DNA of 36,294 bases from Actinomycetota bacterium (GTDB taxonomy: Bacteria > Actinomycetota > Actinomycetes > S36-B12), in NCBI GenBank assembly GCA_947449945.1, contig CANFTO010000007.1:1-36294 (forward strand), given 5' to 3'. The translations under genes were made by a program, and so were the position numbers. Position 1 is the first letter of the stretch. Each line of letters begins with the position of its first letter. Below the pieces are notes generated by a model. The model saw only the letters and a list, made by a program, of their open reading frames with translations, had not been told where the DNA came from and did not search any database. Positions 1 to 8,415 of this stretch are shown one piece after another.

Positions 1-1464
1 CTCTCAGAGGCAGATGTTGACGCCACCGTTCGCGAGATTCGAATTGCGCTCCTTGAAGCAGATGTTGCCCTACCCGTTGTTCGCGAATTCTGCGCTGCTG
101 TAAAAACGCGTGCTCTGGAAGCCACGGCGTCTGGCGCCCTGAACCCAGCCCAAGAAGTAGTCAAGATCGTCCACGAAGAGTTGGTGGCAATTCTTGGCGG
201 CGAAACGCGCACGATTCGCTTCGCAAAGAATCCGCCAACCGTGATTTTGCTCGCAGGTCTTCAAGGTGCAGGCAAGACAACACTTGCTGGCAAATTAGCG
301 ATGCAATTGAAGCGCGATGGCCACACGCCAATGCTGGTTGCTGCTGACTTGCAGCGTCCAAATGCTGTGGATCAACTCAAGGTTATTGGTGAACGCGCTG
401 GCGTTCCTGTGTTTGCTCCCGAACCTGGCAGTGGTGTGGGCGACCCGGTCAAGGTCACGCGTGACGCGCGAGCCTTTGCTGAACAAAAACTTCACGATGT
501 CGTCATCGTTGACACTGCAGGCCGTCTGGCTATTGATGCTGAATTGATGGAGCAATTGCGTCAGGTCAAGGCTGCTGCTGATCCTGACGAAGTTCTATTT
601 GTTGTTGACGCGATGATTGGTCAAGACGCGGTTCGCGTTGCGCAAGAGTTCATGAACAGTGTTGGCTTCGATGGTGTCGTGCTGACCAAACTTGATGGTG
701 ATGCACGCGGCGGTGCAGCACTGTCAGTGAAGAACGTCACCGGTGCACCGATCATGTTCGCTTCGACCGGCGAAAAGCTTGAAGATTTTGAAACCTTCCA
801 TCCAGAGCGCATGGCTAGCCGCATTCTGGATATGGGTGACGTACTGACTCTTATTGAGCAAGCAGAACGTGCATTTGATTCGGAGCAGACCGAACGGATG
901 GCTGCCAAGGTTGCAAAGGGGGAGAGCTTCACCCTTGATGACTTTCTTGAGCAGATGCAGGCCGTCAAGAAGATGGGCTCGCTCGGCAAGGTTCTAGGCA
1001 TGCTGCCAGGTATGGGCGAGATGAAGGCTCAGCTTGATCAGGTAAACGACAAGGACCTGGATCGCGTTGCAGCGATCATTCAGTCCATGACCCCGGCAGA
1101 ACGCCAGGATCCTAAATTGCTCAATGGTTCGCGCCGAGCTCGCATCGCCAAGGGTTCGGGTACACAGGTCCACGAGGTCAACTCGTTGATGGAGCGATTT
1201 ACTCAAGCTCAGGTGATGATGAAGCAGATGGGCAAGGGTGGAATGCCAGCCATGCCAGGAATGCCCGGGTTTGGTATGGGTGGCGGCAAGAAGTCCAAGG
1301 GCAAGATGCCTAAGCAACAAAAAACCGCTAAGGGTGCCAAGGGTCGCAGTGGAAACCCAGCAAAGCGGGCTGGATTGGGTCCCATTGATGGCGATTCTGG
1401 GGGCCTGACTCCACCAGACTTGGGTTCCCTGCCACCAGAGCTGAAGAAGCTCCTAGGCCAGTAA
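1..1464 (+). CDS. ffh: Signal recognition particle protein Ffh (SRP54), 5'-truncated by window edge
   Basis: Frame 1 is open from base 1 (LSEADVDATVREIRIALLEADVALPVV...), upstream of the ORF-track start at 181. GTPase motifs LAGLQGAGKTT, DTAGR, TKLDGDARGG; Met-rich M domain and basic C-terminal tail. Confidence 0.97.
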   Translation, partial: LSEADVDATVREIRIALLEADVALPVVREFCAAVKTRALEATASGALNPAQEVVKIVHEELVAILGGETRTIRFAKNPPTVILLAGLQGAGKTTLAGKLAMQLKRDGHTPMLVAADLQRPNAVDQLKVIGERAGVPVFAPEPGSGVGDPVKVTRDARAFAEQKLHDVVIVDTAGRLAIDAELMEQLRQVKAAADPDEVLFVVDAMIGQDAVRVAQEFMNSVGFDGVVLTKLDGDARGGAALSVKNVTGAPIMFASTGEKLEDFETFHPERMASRILDMGDVLTLIEQAERAFDSEQTERMAAKVAKGESFTLDDFLEQMQAVKKMGSLGKVLGMLPGMGEMKAQLDQVNDKDLDRVAAIIQSMTPAERQDPKLLNGSRRARIAKGSGTQVHEVNSLMERFTQAQVMMKQMGKGGMPAMPGMPGFGMGGGKKSKGKMPKQQKTAKGAKGRSGNPAKRAGLGPIDGDSGGLTPPDLGSLPPELKKLLGQ

Positions 1465-1579
1465 CTGCCCGTATGGGTAGCCGTGGTCGGGGTGGGGCGA
1501 AGGATCTGGCAGACTATGCGAGCACTTGTTGAACCGAGGGACCCTCTCAACCCAAGGCTCAGCAGTCCGCAAGGTTTTC

Positions 1580-1611
1580 GTTCACCGACGTGTCCCCACG
1601 CAGACGTGAAC
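1580..1611 (+). promoter_or_regulatory. Hairpin in the rpsP 5' leader
   Basis: GTTCAC (1580-1585) pairs with GTGAAC (1606-1611); inner stem CGTG-TCCC-CACG (1589-1600). Confidence 0.4.
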
Positions 1612-1646
1612 TTGCACCGCCTTACACAACAGGAGACAAGCCCGCC

Positions 1647-2183
1647 GTGGCCGTAAAGATCAAGTTGAAGCGCTTGGGCAAGACCCATGCACCGCAGTAC
1701 CGCATTGTTGTTGCCGACTCACGCACCGCACGTAATGGTCGCGCTATTGAAGAGATCGGCATCTACCAGCCACTGCAAAACCCAAGCATCATTCAGGTGA
1801 AGAGCGAGCGTGTGCTGTACTGGCTCGGCGTTGGAGCACTTCCAACCCCAGCAGTTGAAGCCATCCTCAAGGTCACTGGTGACTGGCAGAAGTTCAAGGG
1901 CCTTCCAGGCAGCGAAGGAACCCTTCAGGTTGCTCCTCCAAAGGTGAACAAGCTTTCGGTGTACGAAGCCGCAGTTGCAGAAGCAGCGAACGAGCCAAAG
2001 CTCGTGAAGAAGCCAAAGTTGGAAACACCCGTTGAAGTTGTGGCTGAAGTAGTCGCAGCTGAGGTTGTTGCAGAAGAGGCAGTCGCAGAAGCTGTAGCCG
2101 AGGCTGTTGTTGAAGCTGAAGTTGCTGAAACAACTGTTGAAGTTGTGGCTGAAGAGGTTGCTGCAGAAGAGGCTTCGGCCTAA
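1647..2183 (+). CDS. rpsP: 30S ribosomal protein S16 with acidic Ala/Val/Glu C-terminal extension
   Basis: GTG start at 1647 ([38 protein letters not shown]), preceded by AGGAG at 1631-1635. The ORF-track start at 1590 is upstream of the conserved N-terminus. Confidence 0.95.
   Translation: MAVKIKLKRLGKTHAPQYRIVVADSRTARNGRAIEEIGIYQPLQNPSIIQVKSERVLYWLGVGALPTPAVEAILKVTGDWQKFKGLPGSEGTLQVAPPKVNKLSVYEAAVAEAANEPKLVKKPKLETPVEVVAEVVAAEVVAEEAVAEAVAEAVVEAEVAETTVEVVAEEVAAEEASA
2031..2154 (+). repeat. 19-bp perfect in-frame direct repeat in the rpsP tail (GTTGAAGTTGTGGCTGAAG at 2031-2049 and 2136-2154)
   Basis: Identical 19-mers 105 bp apart within low-complexity coding sequence. Confidence 0.85.
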
Positions 2184-2422
2184 TGCTCGAAGAGGCCCTA
2201 GGTCACCTCGTGCGTGGCATCGTTGATCATCCTGATGATGTCAACGTTTCAGAAAAGTCCCAGCGTCGCGGAACCACGCTCAATGTGAGTGTGAATCCAG
2301 AAGACATGGGGCGCGTCATTGGTCGTGGCGGTCGCACAGCGACTGCGCTGCGCAATGTCTTGGCTGCCCTCAATGGTGGCCGCGGCGTGCGTATCGACTT
2401 CCTCGACGTAGCCGAGCGCTAA
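2183..2422 (+). CDS. KH-domain RNA-binding protein (KhpA/YlqC family)
   Basis: 79 aa; [20 protein letters not shown]...GRVIGRGGRTATALRNVLAAL with the GxxG loop; TAATG overlap with rpsP; canonical position between rpsP and rimM. Confidence 0.92.
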   Translation: MLEEALGHLVRGIVDHPDDVNVSEKSQRRGTTLNVSVNPEDMGRVIGRGGRTATALRNVLAALNGGRGVRIDFLDVAER

Positions 2423-2428
2423 CTGACC

Positions 2429-2956
2429 ATGCGCGTCGTTGTCGGACGCATCGGTAAGCCACACGGGATTCGCGGTCAAGTAACCGTTGAGCCTCGTACT
2501 GACGAACCAGATCTGCGATTCGCTCCTGGCGCACAGTTTGTTATTGATGGACCGCTTCAACTCTTAACAGTTGAGGCGGTCCATTGGCATTCTGGTCGCT
2601 TGTTAATCAAGTTCGAAGGCATTCACGACCGAACATGGGCTGAGTCACTGCGCAACACCTTGCTTGAAATTGATCGTGACCCCACAGCGCTTCCCGAAGA
2701 TCCTGATGAGTTTTACGACGACCAACTTGAGGGTTGCCAGGTTGAAATGCTTGATGGCAGCGTGGTTGGGCTAGTCACTGAAGTTGTGCACTTACCAAGT
2801 CAAGACATGTTGAGTGTCACGAGAGCCGATACATCAGAAGTGTTGATTCCTTTTATCGGCCAGTTTGTGCCGACGGTTGACGTTGTAGGCAAGCGCATCG
2901 TGATTGATCCGCCACCAGGTTTACTCGATGAGCTCGACCCCGAAATCGCTGAGTAA
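2429..2956 (+). CDS. rimM: 16S rRNA processing protein RimM
   Basis: MRVVVGRIGKPHGIRGQVTVEPRTDEPDLRF... typical RimM N-terminus; synteny. Confidence 0.95.
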   Translation: MRVVVGRIGKPHGIRGQVTVEPRTDEPDLRFAPGAQFVIDGPLQLLTVEAVHWHSGRLLIKFEGIHDRTWAESLRNTLLEIDRDPTALPEDPDEFYDDQLEGCQVEMLDGSVVGLVTEVVHLPSQDMLSVTRADTSEVLIPFIGQFVPTVDVVGKRIVIDPPPGLLDELDPEIAE

Positions 2957-2958
2957 TT

Positions 2959-3660
2959 ATGCGTATTGACATCGTTTCTATTTTTCCCGAATACCTAGCA
3001 CCGCTCAAACTTTCACTCATCGGCAAAGCAGTTGATTCGGGACTCATCGACCTTCGACTTCATGACTTGCGCTCTTGGACGCATGACCGTCACAACACTG
3101 TTGATGACACGCCTTATGGCGGTGGCCCAGGGATGGTGATGTTGCCCGAACCCTGGGGATTAGCGCTCGATGAGATTCGCGCGTCCGGCGAGGTAAATCC
3201 AACACTTGTTGTACCAACACCTTCGGGGGTGCGGTTCACACAGCACTTGGCTCAACGTTGGAGTGATGACTCATGGTTGGTTTTCGCATGTGGGCGTTAT
3301 GAAGGCATTGATTCGCGCGTGATGCAGCACTATGCATCTCGTGACGATTGGAATGGTGTTGCTGAAGTAACGATCGGTGACTACGTACTTGCCGGTGGTG
3401 AGGTTGCTGCCATGGTGATCGTTGAAGCGGTGGGTCGACTCATCCCCGGGGTTCTAGGTAATCAGATGAGTGCGCTCGACGATTCTTTTTCGTTAACTCA
3501 GGATGGCGCTCTTGTTGAAGGCCCCGTATTCACCAAACCTCAGCAGTGGCGAGGAATTGACGTACCTGAAGTCCTCATGAGCGGTCATCACGGCAAGATC
3601 GCCAAATGGCGCAGCGAACAGGCACAGTCCCGCACGAATGAGATGCGCCCAGATCTTTAA
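2959..3660 (+). CDS. trmD: tRNA (guanine-N1)-methyltransferase TrmD
   Basis: MRIDIVSIFPEYLAPL..., DDTPYGGGPGMVM, CGRYEGIDSR, IGDYVLAGGE motifs. Confidence 0.97.
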   Translation: MRIDIVSIFPEYLAPLKLSLIGKAVDSGLIDLRLHDLRSWTHDRHNTVDDTPYGGGPGMVMLPEPWGLALDEIRASGEVNPTLVVPTPSGVRFTQHLAQRWSDDSWLVFACGRYEGIDSRVMQHYASRDDWNGVAEVTIGDYVLAGGEVAAMVIVEAVGRLIPGVLGNQMSALDDSFSLTQDGALVEGPVFTKPQQWRGIDVPEVLMSGHHGKIAKWRSEQAQSRTNEMRPDL

Positions 3661-5315
3661 CCGATCGTGGTATTCACCAAAGTCTGCGCTTCATTTTGGA
3701 TCGCAGAAAGGTGATCGGATCCAATGAAGGATTCTGCATAGATCTTGTACACGTCTTCAGTTCCTGAAGGTCGGGCAGCAAACCAGCCATTTTCGGTAGT
3801 GACTTTGAGGCCACCAATTGCCGCACCATTGCCAGGAGCGTTGGTCAGGATAGAAGTGATTGCTTCACCGGCGAGTTCAGTTGCGGTGACATCGCTTGGT
3901 GAGAGTTTTCCGAGCGTGGCTTTTTGTTCACGGGTCGCGGGCGCGTCAATGCGCTCATACACCGGATTACCAAATTGTTCAGTTAACTGGATGTATCGCT
4001 GTGATGGTGAAATTCCAGTGACCGCAAGCATTTCGGAGGCGAGTAATGCCGCAATGATTCCGTCTTTGTCTGTTGTCCAAACTTCGCCATTTCGGCGAAG
4101 GAAGGATGCGCCTGCGCTTTCTTCGCCACCGAAGCCAAGACTCCCGTCAACCAAGCCATCGACAAACCACTTAAACCCGACTGGGACTTCCAACAGTGGT
4201 CGACCAAGTGACGCTGCGACGCGATCAATCATGCTTGAGCTCACGACAGTTTTTCCAATGCCAGAATTTGGTGACCAGGCATCGCGATGATTAAACAGAT
4301 AATCAATGCTCACAGCGAGGTAGTGATTCGGATTCATCAGGCCATCAGGCGTAACGATGCCGTGCCGATCTGAATCTGCGTCATTTCCGGTTGCGATGTC
4401 GAAATTTGAGCGATTGATGATCAGTGATGCCATGGCATGTGGTGAGGAACAGTCCATCCGAATCTGTCCATCCCAATCCAAGGTCATAAACGACCAAGTT
4501 GGGTCAACATAGGGATGTACAACGGTGATGTCGATGCCGTATGTCGACGCAATGAGAGGCCAGTAATCAACGCTCGCTCCACCTAGTGGATCTGCCGCAA
4601 TGCGTATGTTTGCTCCACGGATCGCATCCATGTCGATGACATTCTTGAGTTCGTTGACATATAACTCGCGGTAGTTAATGAAGCCTGTCGTTGATGCAGC
4701 GATTGCTGATCGAACGTGCATGGTCTTCACGCCTTGCAATGCAGTAGCAAGATAGGCATTAGCCCGGTTTTGGATATCGGTCGTGATATCTGATCCTGCT
4801 GGTCCACCGTTTGGTGGGTTGTATTTAAAGCCACCGTCTTTTGGTGGGTTATGTGATGGCGTGATTACGACGCCATCTGCGCGAGCCGGGTCGTTGGCAG
4901 CCAGGCTTTTGTTATGCATCAAGATCGCCAGGGAAATTGCTGGCGTTGGGGTATGGCCCATTCCAGAATTGAATTCAACATCGATCGTCACCTTCACGCC
5001 ATTGGCAGCGAAGACCCCAATTGCAGTTGACCAGGCTGGCGCGCTGAGAGCGTGCGGGTCACTTCCCATATAAAGAGGGCCCTGGATGTCTTTGGTGGCT
5101 CGATGGTCACAAATAGCCTGAGCAATGGCGGCGATGTGGTCTTCGTTAAAGGACCCGGCGAAGGCGCTGCCACGATGTCCTGAGGTGCCAAAGGCAACTT
5201 GCTGTGAGGGATCCACGACATCGGGGTGCATCGTGTAATAAGCGGTGATCAAGTTGGGGATCAAGACGAGGTCGCTGTGTTGGGCGCTCTGACCAGCTCG
5301 TGGATGCAGACTCAT
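3657..5315 (-). CDS. pgm: Alpha-D-glucose phosphate-specific phosphoglucomutase
   Basis: Start at 5315 (MSLHPRAGQSAQHSDLVLIPNLITAYYTMHPDV...VAFGTSGHRGSA) with AAGGGG just upstream; TPSHNPPKDGG catalytic loop; GNDADSDRHGI metal loop. The longer 714-aa ORF extends past the family N-terminus. Confidence 0.93.
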   Translation of the reverse strand: MSLHPRAGQSAQHSDLVLIPNLITAYYTMHPDVVDPSQQVAFGTSGHRGSAFAGSFNEDHIAAIAQAICDHRATKDIQGPLYMGSDPHALSAPAWSTAIGVFAANGVKVTIDVEFNSGMGHTPTPAISLAILMHNKSLAANDPARADGVVITPSHNPPKDGGFKYNPPNGGPAGSDITTDIQNRANAYLATALQGVKTMHVRSAIAASTTGFINYRELYVNELKNVIDMDAIRGANIRIAADPLGGASVDYWPLIASTYGIDITVVHPYVDPTWSFMTLDWDGQIRMDCSSPHAMASLIINRSNFDIATGNDADSDRHGIVTPDGLMNPNHYLAVSIDYLFNHRDAWSPNSGIGKTVVSSSMIDRVAASLGRPLLEVPVGFKWFVDGLVDGSLGFGGEESAGASFLRRNGEVWTTDKDGIIAALLASEMLAVTGISPSQRYIQLTEQFGNPVYERIDAPATREQKATLGKLSPSDVTATELAGEAITSILTNAPGNGAAIGGLKVTTENGWFAARPSGTEDVYKIYAESFIGSDHLSAIQNEAQTLVNTTIG

Positions 5316-5394
5316 GGCATTCCCCTTACAAGAGTGATGGGCCCTAGCCTTGCAAGGAGCCAAGCCGTGAGGCGAGTTGGGGTCTGGCGCCCGA

Positions 5395-5439
5395 CTGTGG
5401 CACACTTCTCCAGCCCACCGCGCCGGTGCTCTGCCACAG
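5395..5439 (+). promoter_or_regulatory. Stem-loop in the rplS leader
   Basis: CTGTGGCA (5395-5402) perfectly complementary to TGCCACAG (5432-5439). A second hairpin, GGAG-a-CC/TGT/GG-CTCC (5484-5499), lies just before the SD. Confidence 0.4.
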
Positions 5440-5517
5440 GGGACTCGGATGCATGGGTAGCAATTTCCTCTAACCCCACCGTGGGAGACCTGTGGCTCCT
5501 GCAGGAAGTGAATGATC

Positions 5518-5886
5518 ATGAAGACGCTCGACATTGTTGACGTAGCCAGCCTGCGTACCGACATCCCAGCATTCCGCGCCGGCGACACCCTCAAGGTGCA
5601 CGTGAAGGTCGTTGAAGGCAACAAGACTCGTGTCCAGTTGTTCCAGGGCGTTGTGATTGGCATTTCCGGATCAGGAATTGGCGAGACCTTCACGGTCCGC
5701 AAGGTGTCATACGGCACCGGTGTTGAACGTAAGTTCCCACTGCACACCCCGATCATTGAAAAGATCGAAGTTGTGAGCCGTGGCGATGTGCGTCGCGCCA
5801 AGCTTTACTACCTCCGTGATCTTCGTGGCAAGAAGGCCAAGATCCGCGAGAAGCGCGACAACGCACCTACCAAGTCAGAGGACTAG
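5518..5886 (+). CDS. rplS: 50S ribosomal protein L19
   Basis: [47 protein letters not shown]...; SD AGGAAG at 5503-5508; an alternative ATG at 5512 adds two residues. Confidence 0.96.
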   Translation: MKTLDIVDVASLRTDIPAFRAGDTLKVHVKVVEGNKTRVQLFQGVVIGISGSGIGETFTVRKVSYGTGVERKFPLHTPIIEKIEVVSRGDVRRAKLYYLRDLRGKKAKIREKRDNAPTKSED

Positions 5887-5896
5887 TCCTCGCGCT

Positions 5897-6553
5897 GTGC
5901 CCAAACATTCTCGGTGGGATCTGCCACTGACCCTGTTGGGTGCAGTTGTGCTGGTGTTGCTTGTTTCAGCATTTATTGCGAAACCATTTTCAATTCCATC
6001 GGGTTCGATGGAGAGCACCCTGAATATTGGCGATCGCGTATTAGTTAATCGATTGGTGTATCACTCGCGTGCAATTGAGCGCGGTGATGTGGTGGTCTTT
6101 GACGGTACTGATTCTTTTGTGCCGGCGAGTTCGGTCCCAACCCGCGATCCGATTTCGGCTTTGTTCGTCAATCTTGGTCAGGCCCTTGGGGTAGTCCCGC
6201 CTGATGGCAGTGATTTCGTGAAGCGTGTTGTGGGTGTTGCTGGAGACCATGTGCAGTGTTGTGATGCCAAAGGCCGATTGCTCATTAATGACAAGCCACT
6301 TGACGAGCATTATTTGTACGATGGAGACATTCCCAGCGATGTTGCCTTCGATGCGGTAGTTCCGCAGGGCAAACTTTGGGTGATGGGTGATCATCGATCA
6401 AACAGTGCTGATTCGCGTGCTCACCTTGGGGATCCAGGTGGGGGAATGGTGTCCACGTCCAAGGTTGTCGGTCGAGTGATGTCCATTGTTTGGCCACCGG
6501 CTCACTGGGGCACCGTGGCAATTCCTGACTCGTATGCAAAGGTGGCTCAGTGA
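5897..6553 (+). CDS. lepB: Signal peptidase I (first of tandem pair)
   Basis: GTG start; N-terminal TM, IPSGSMESTL catalytic Ser, DFVKRVVGVAGDHV catalytic Lys, MGDHRSNSADSR box. Confidence 0.92.
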   Translation: MPKHSRWDLPLTLLGAVVLVLLVSAFIAKPFSIPSGSMESTLNIGDRVLVNRLVYHSRAIERGDVVVFDGTDSFVPASSVPTRDPISALFVNLGQALGVVPPDGSDFVKRVVGVAGDHVQCCDAKGRLLINDKPLDEHYLYDGDIPSDVAFDAVVPQGKLWVMGDHRSNSADSRAHLGDPGGGMVSTSKVVGRVMSIVWPPAHWGTVAIPDSYAKVAQ

Positions 6554-7281
6554 GCACCGATGAGCAGATCGACGAAGACGTAACTCCAGCGGAATCAAAG
6601 AAGTCCGGATTCCTGGCTGGTCTTCGTGAATTTGGCGTCATTGTGGTGAGCGCTCTGGTGTTGTCGGCTCTCGTTCGCGCATTCCTTGTGCAGGCGTTTT
6701 ATGTTCCCAGTGAATCAATGGAAAACACGTTGCTGCCCAATGATCGCATCGTTGCTTCCAAGATCACGACTCACTTCGGCGGAATTTCGCGAGGCGAAGT
6801 TATGGTGTTCCGTGATCCGGGAGGTTGGCTTGGAGCTCCGGAGCCCGGTCCAACCGGTTTGCGCGGAACGATCAATAGTGTGATGACCTTCATTGGTTTG
6901 GTTCCCAGCGATAGCGGTAGTGATCTCGTCAAACGTGCGATCGGTGTAGCTGGCGACCATGTGATGTGTTGTGATGCCCAGCAACGCATTGTGTTGAACG
7001 ACGTACCTCTTGATGAACCGTATGTCGTTCAGCCAACGAATCAGATTCAGTTTGATATCACGGTCCCCGCGAATTCAATTTTTGTCATGGGTGACAATCG
7101 AGGCAACTCACGCGACTCTCGTTATCACCTCGAGGTCAACAGTGGTGGTGTACCAGTTGACAACGTTGTAGGTCGTGCATTTGTTGTGTTGTGGCCACTA
7201 AAGAGATTTACCACCTTGCCAATTCCTGAAACCTTCGGTAATCCGGCATTGAATAGTCACACCACGGTTTCCGGTCAATAG
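6550..7281 (+). CDS. lepB: Signal peptidase I (second of tandem pair)
   Basis: GTGA start/stop overlap with the upstream copy; PSESMENTL, LVKRAIGVAGDHV, MGDNRGNSRDSR. Confidence 0.93.
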   Translation: MSTDEQIDEDVTPAESKKSGFLAGLREFGVIVVSALVLSALVRAFLVQAFYVPSESMENTLLPNDRIVASKITTHFGGISRGEVMVFRDPGGWLGAPEPGPTGLRGTINSVMTFIGLVPSDSGSDLVKRAIGVAGDHVMCCDAQQRIVLNDVPLDEPYVVQPTNQIQFDITVPANSIFVMGDNRGNSRDSRYHLEVNSGGVPVDNVVGRAFVVLWPLKRFTTLPIPETFGNPALNSHTTVSGQ

Positions 7282-7289
7282 ATCGTTCG

Positions 7290-7958
7290 ATGACAGGGCC
7301 AACACTTCGGATCGAGCGAGGACTCCTCAAAGACGGGTATGCCCGTCTCGCCGGAGTAGATGAAGTAGGTAGAGGCTCACTTGCTGGCCCAGTAAGCGTT
7401 GGCATCGTCGTGATCGATAATTCCGTGCGCAATTCACTTCAGGGAGTACGGGACAGTAAAGAGTTATCTCCTTCAGTGCGCAATGCCTTTATTCCCAAGA
7501 TTCGCCAGTGGGCTGTTGATTGCGCTGTTGGTCATGCAAGTCCGCAAGAGATTGATGACTTCGGGATCATTGGCGCTTTGCGTTTGGCTGGGCATCGGGC
7601 CTTGAGTCAATTAGCAGTCCAACCCGATGTCGTGCTTCTTGATGGCAGTCATGATTGGTTTACGCCACCTGAGCAATCTTCCTTACTTGAATTAAGTAGT
7701 GACGTACTGAGCAATGTCCCGCCAGTGATAACAAAAGTGAAAGCTGATCGAACTTGCGTGTCCGTTTCTGCAGCAAGTGTGCTGGCGAAAGTGGAGCGAG
7801 ATTCGATCATGGTCAAGCTCTCGAGTGAGTATCCGGCCTATGGCTGGGAAGATAACAAGGGATACGCATCGCCGGGACATATCGCTGCACTGGCAGAGCG
7901 AGGTGCGTGTGCAGAACATCGCCGTAGTTGGAAGCTTCCTGGAATAGGGGAACACTAG
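7290..7958 (+). CDS. rnhB: Ribonuclease HII
   Basis: LAGVDEVGRGSLAGPV, RDSKELSPSVR, HNKGYASPGH-like segment (DNKGYASPGHIAAL). Confidence 0.95.
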   Translation: MTGPTLRIERGLLKDGYARLAGVDEVGRGSLAGPVSVGIVVIDNSVRNSLQGVRDSKELSPSVRNAFIPKIRQWAVDCAVGHASPQEIDDFGIIGALRLAGHRALSQLAVQPDVVLLDGSHDWFTPPEQSSLLELSSDVLSNVPPVITKVKADRTCVSVSAASVLAKVERDSIMVKLSSEYPAYGWEDNKGYASPGHIAALAERGACAEHRRSWKLPGIGEH

Positions 7959-8058
7959 TTATCCCCAGCCTTTAATGCTTGCGGATCCTGTCCACAGATT
8001 GAATTGAATCGTTGGCAGCGTAGGTGTCTTTATCCCACATTGGTGCTGGGAGGTAGAG

Positions 8059-8415
8059 ATGCGACGAAATCAAGCATTAGGCAAGTATGGCGAAGACCTT
8101 GCCGAGCAGTTTTTGCTCCAGGCTGGAATGCATATCTTGGAACGCAATTGGCGGTGCAATGCAGGTGAGATTGACATTGTCGCCAGAGACGCAGGCACGT
8201 TAGTCATTTGCGAAGTGAAAACTCGCAGTTCGCATCAGGCCGGCACGCCGGCAGAAGCCATTACTGCTCGCAAATTGCGGCGGTTGCGTGGATTGGCCTA
8301 TCGATGGCTAGAAGCACATCACGTTTATATCCCTGATGTGCGCATTGATTTAGTCAGTGTCACGCAACCTGCATGGGGTGGTCCAGTAGTTGAGCACCTA
8401 CGGGATTTGTCATGA
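8059..8415 (+). CDS. YraN family (UPF0102) endonuclease-like protein
   Basis: GKYGEDLAEQFLLQAGMHILERNWRCNAGEIDIVARDAGTLVICEVKTRSS; position next to rnhB and comM. Confidence 0.93.
   Translation: MRRNQALGKYGEDLAEQFLLQAGMHILERNWRCNAGEIDIVARDAGTLVICEVKTRSSHQAGTPAEAITARKLRRLRGLAYRWLEAHHVYIPDVRIDLVSVTQPAWGGPVVEHLRDLS

Noticed and set aside
1465-1480. Hairpin after ffh as an intrinsic terminator
   Set aside because: Stem is short with one G-U pair and is followed by GC-rich sequence rather than a U-tract.
1209-1688. 159-aa minus-strand ORF across ffh end and rpsP start
   Set aside because: Shadow of ffh C-terminus; low-complexity translation.
3745-4290. 181-aa plus-strand ORF within pgm
   Set aside because: Antisense to a clear phosphoglucomutase; Pro/Ser-rich shadow translation.
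7959-8038. DnaA-box-like words (TTATCCCCA, CTGTCCACA, TTATCCCAC) between rnhB and yraN
   Set aside because: Each has one or two mismatches, and no AT-rich unwinding element or dnaA/dnaN neighbour; too degenerate to call an origin or regulatory cluster.
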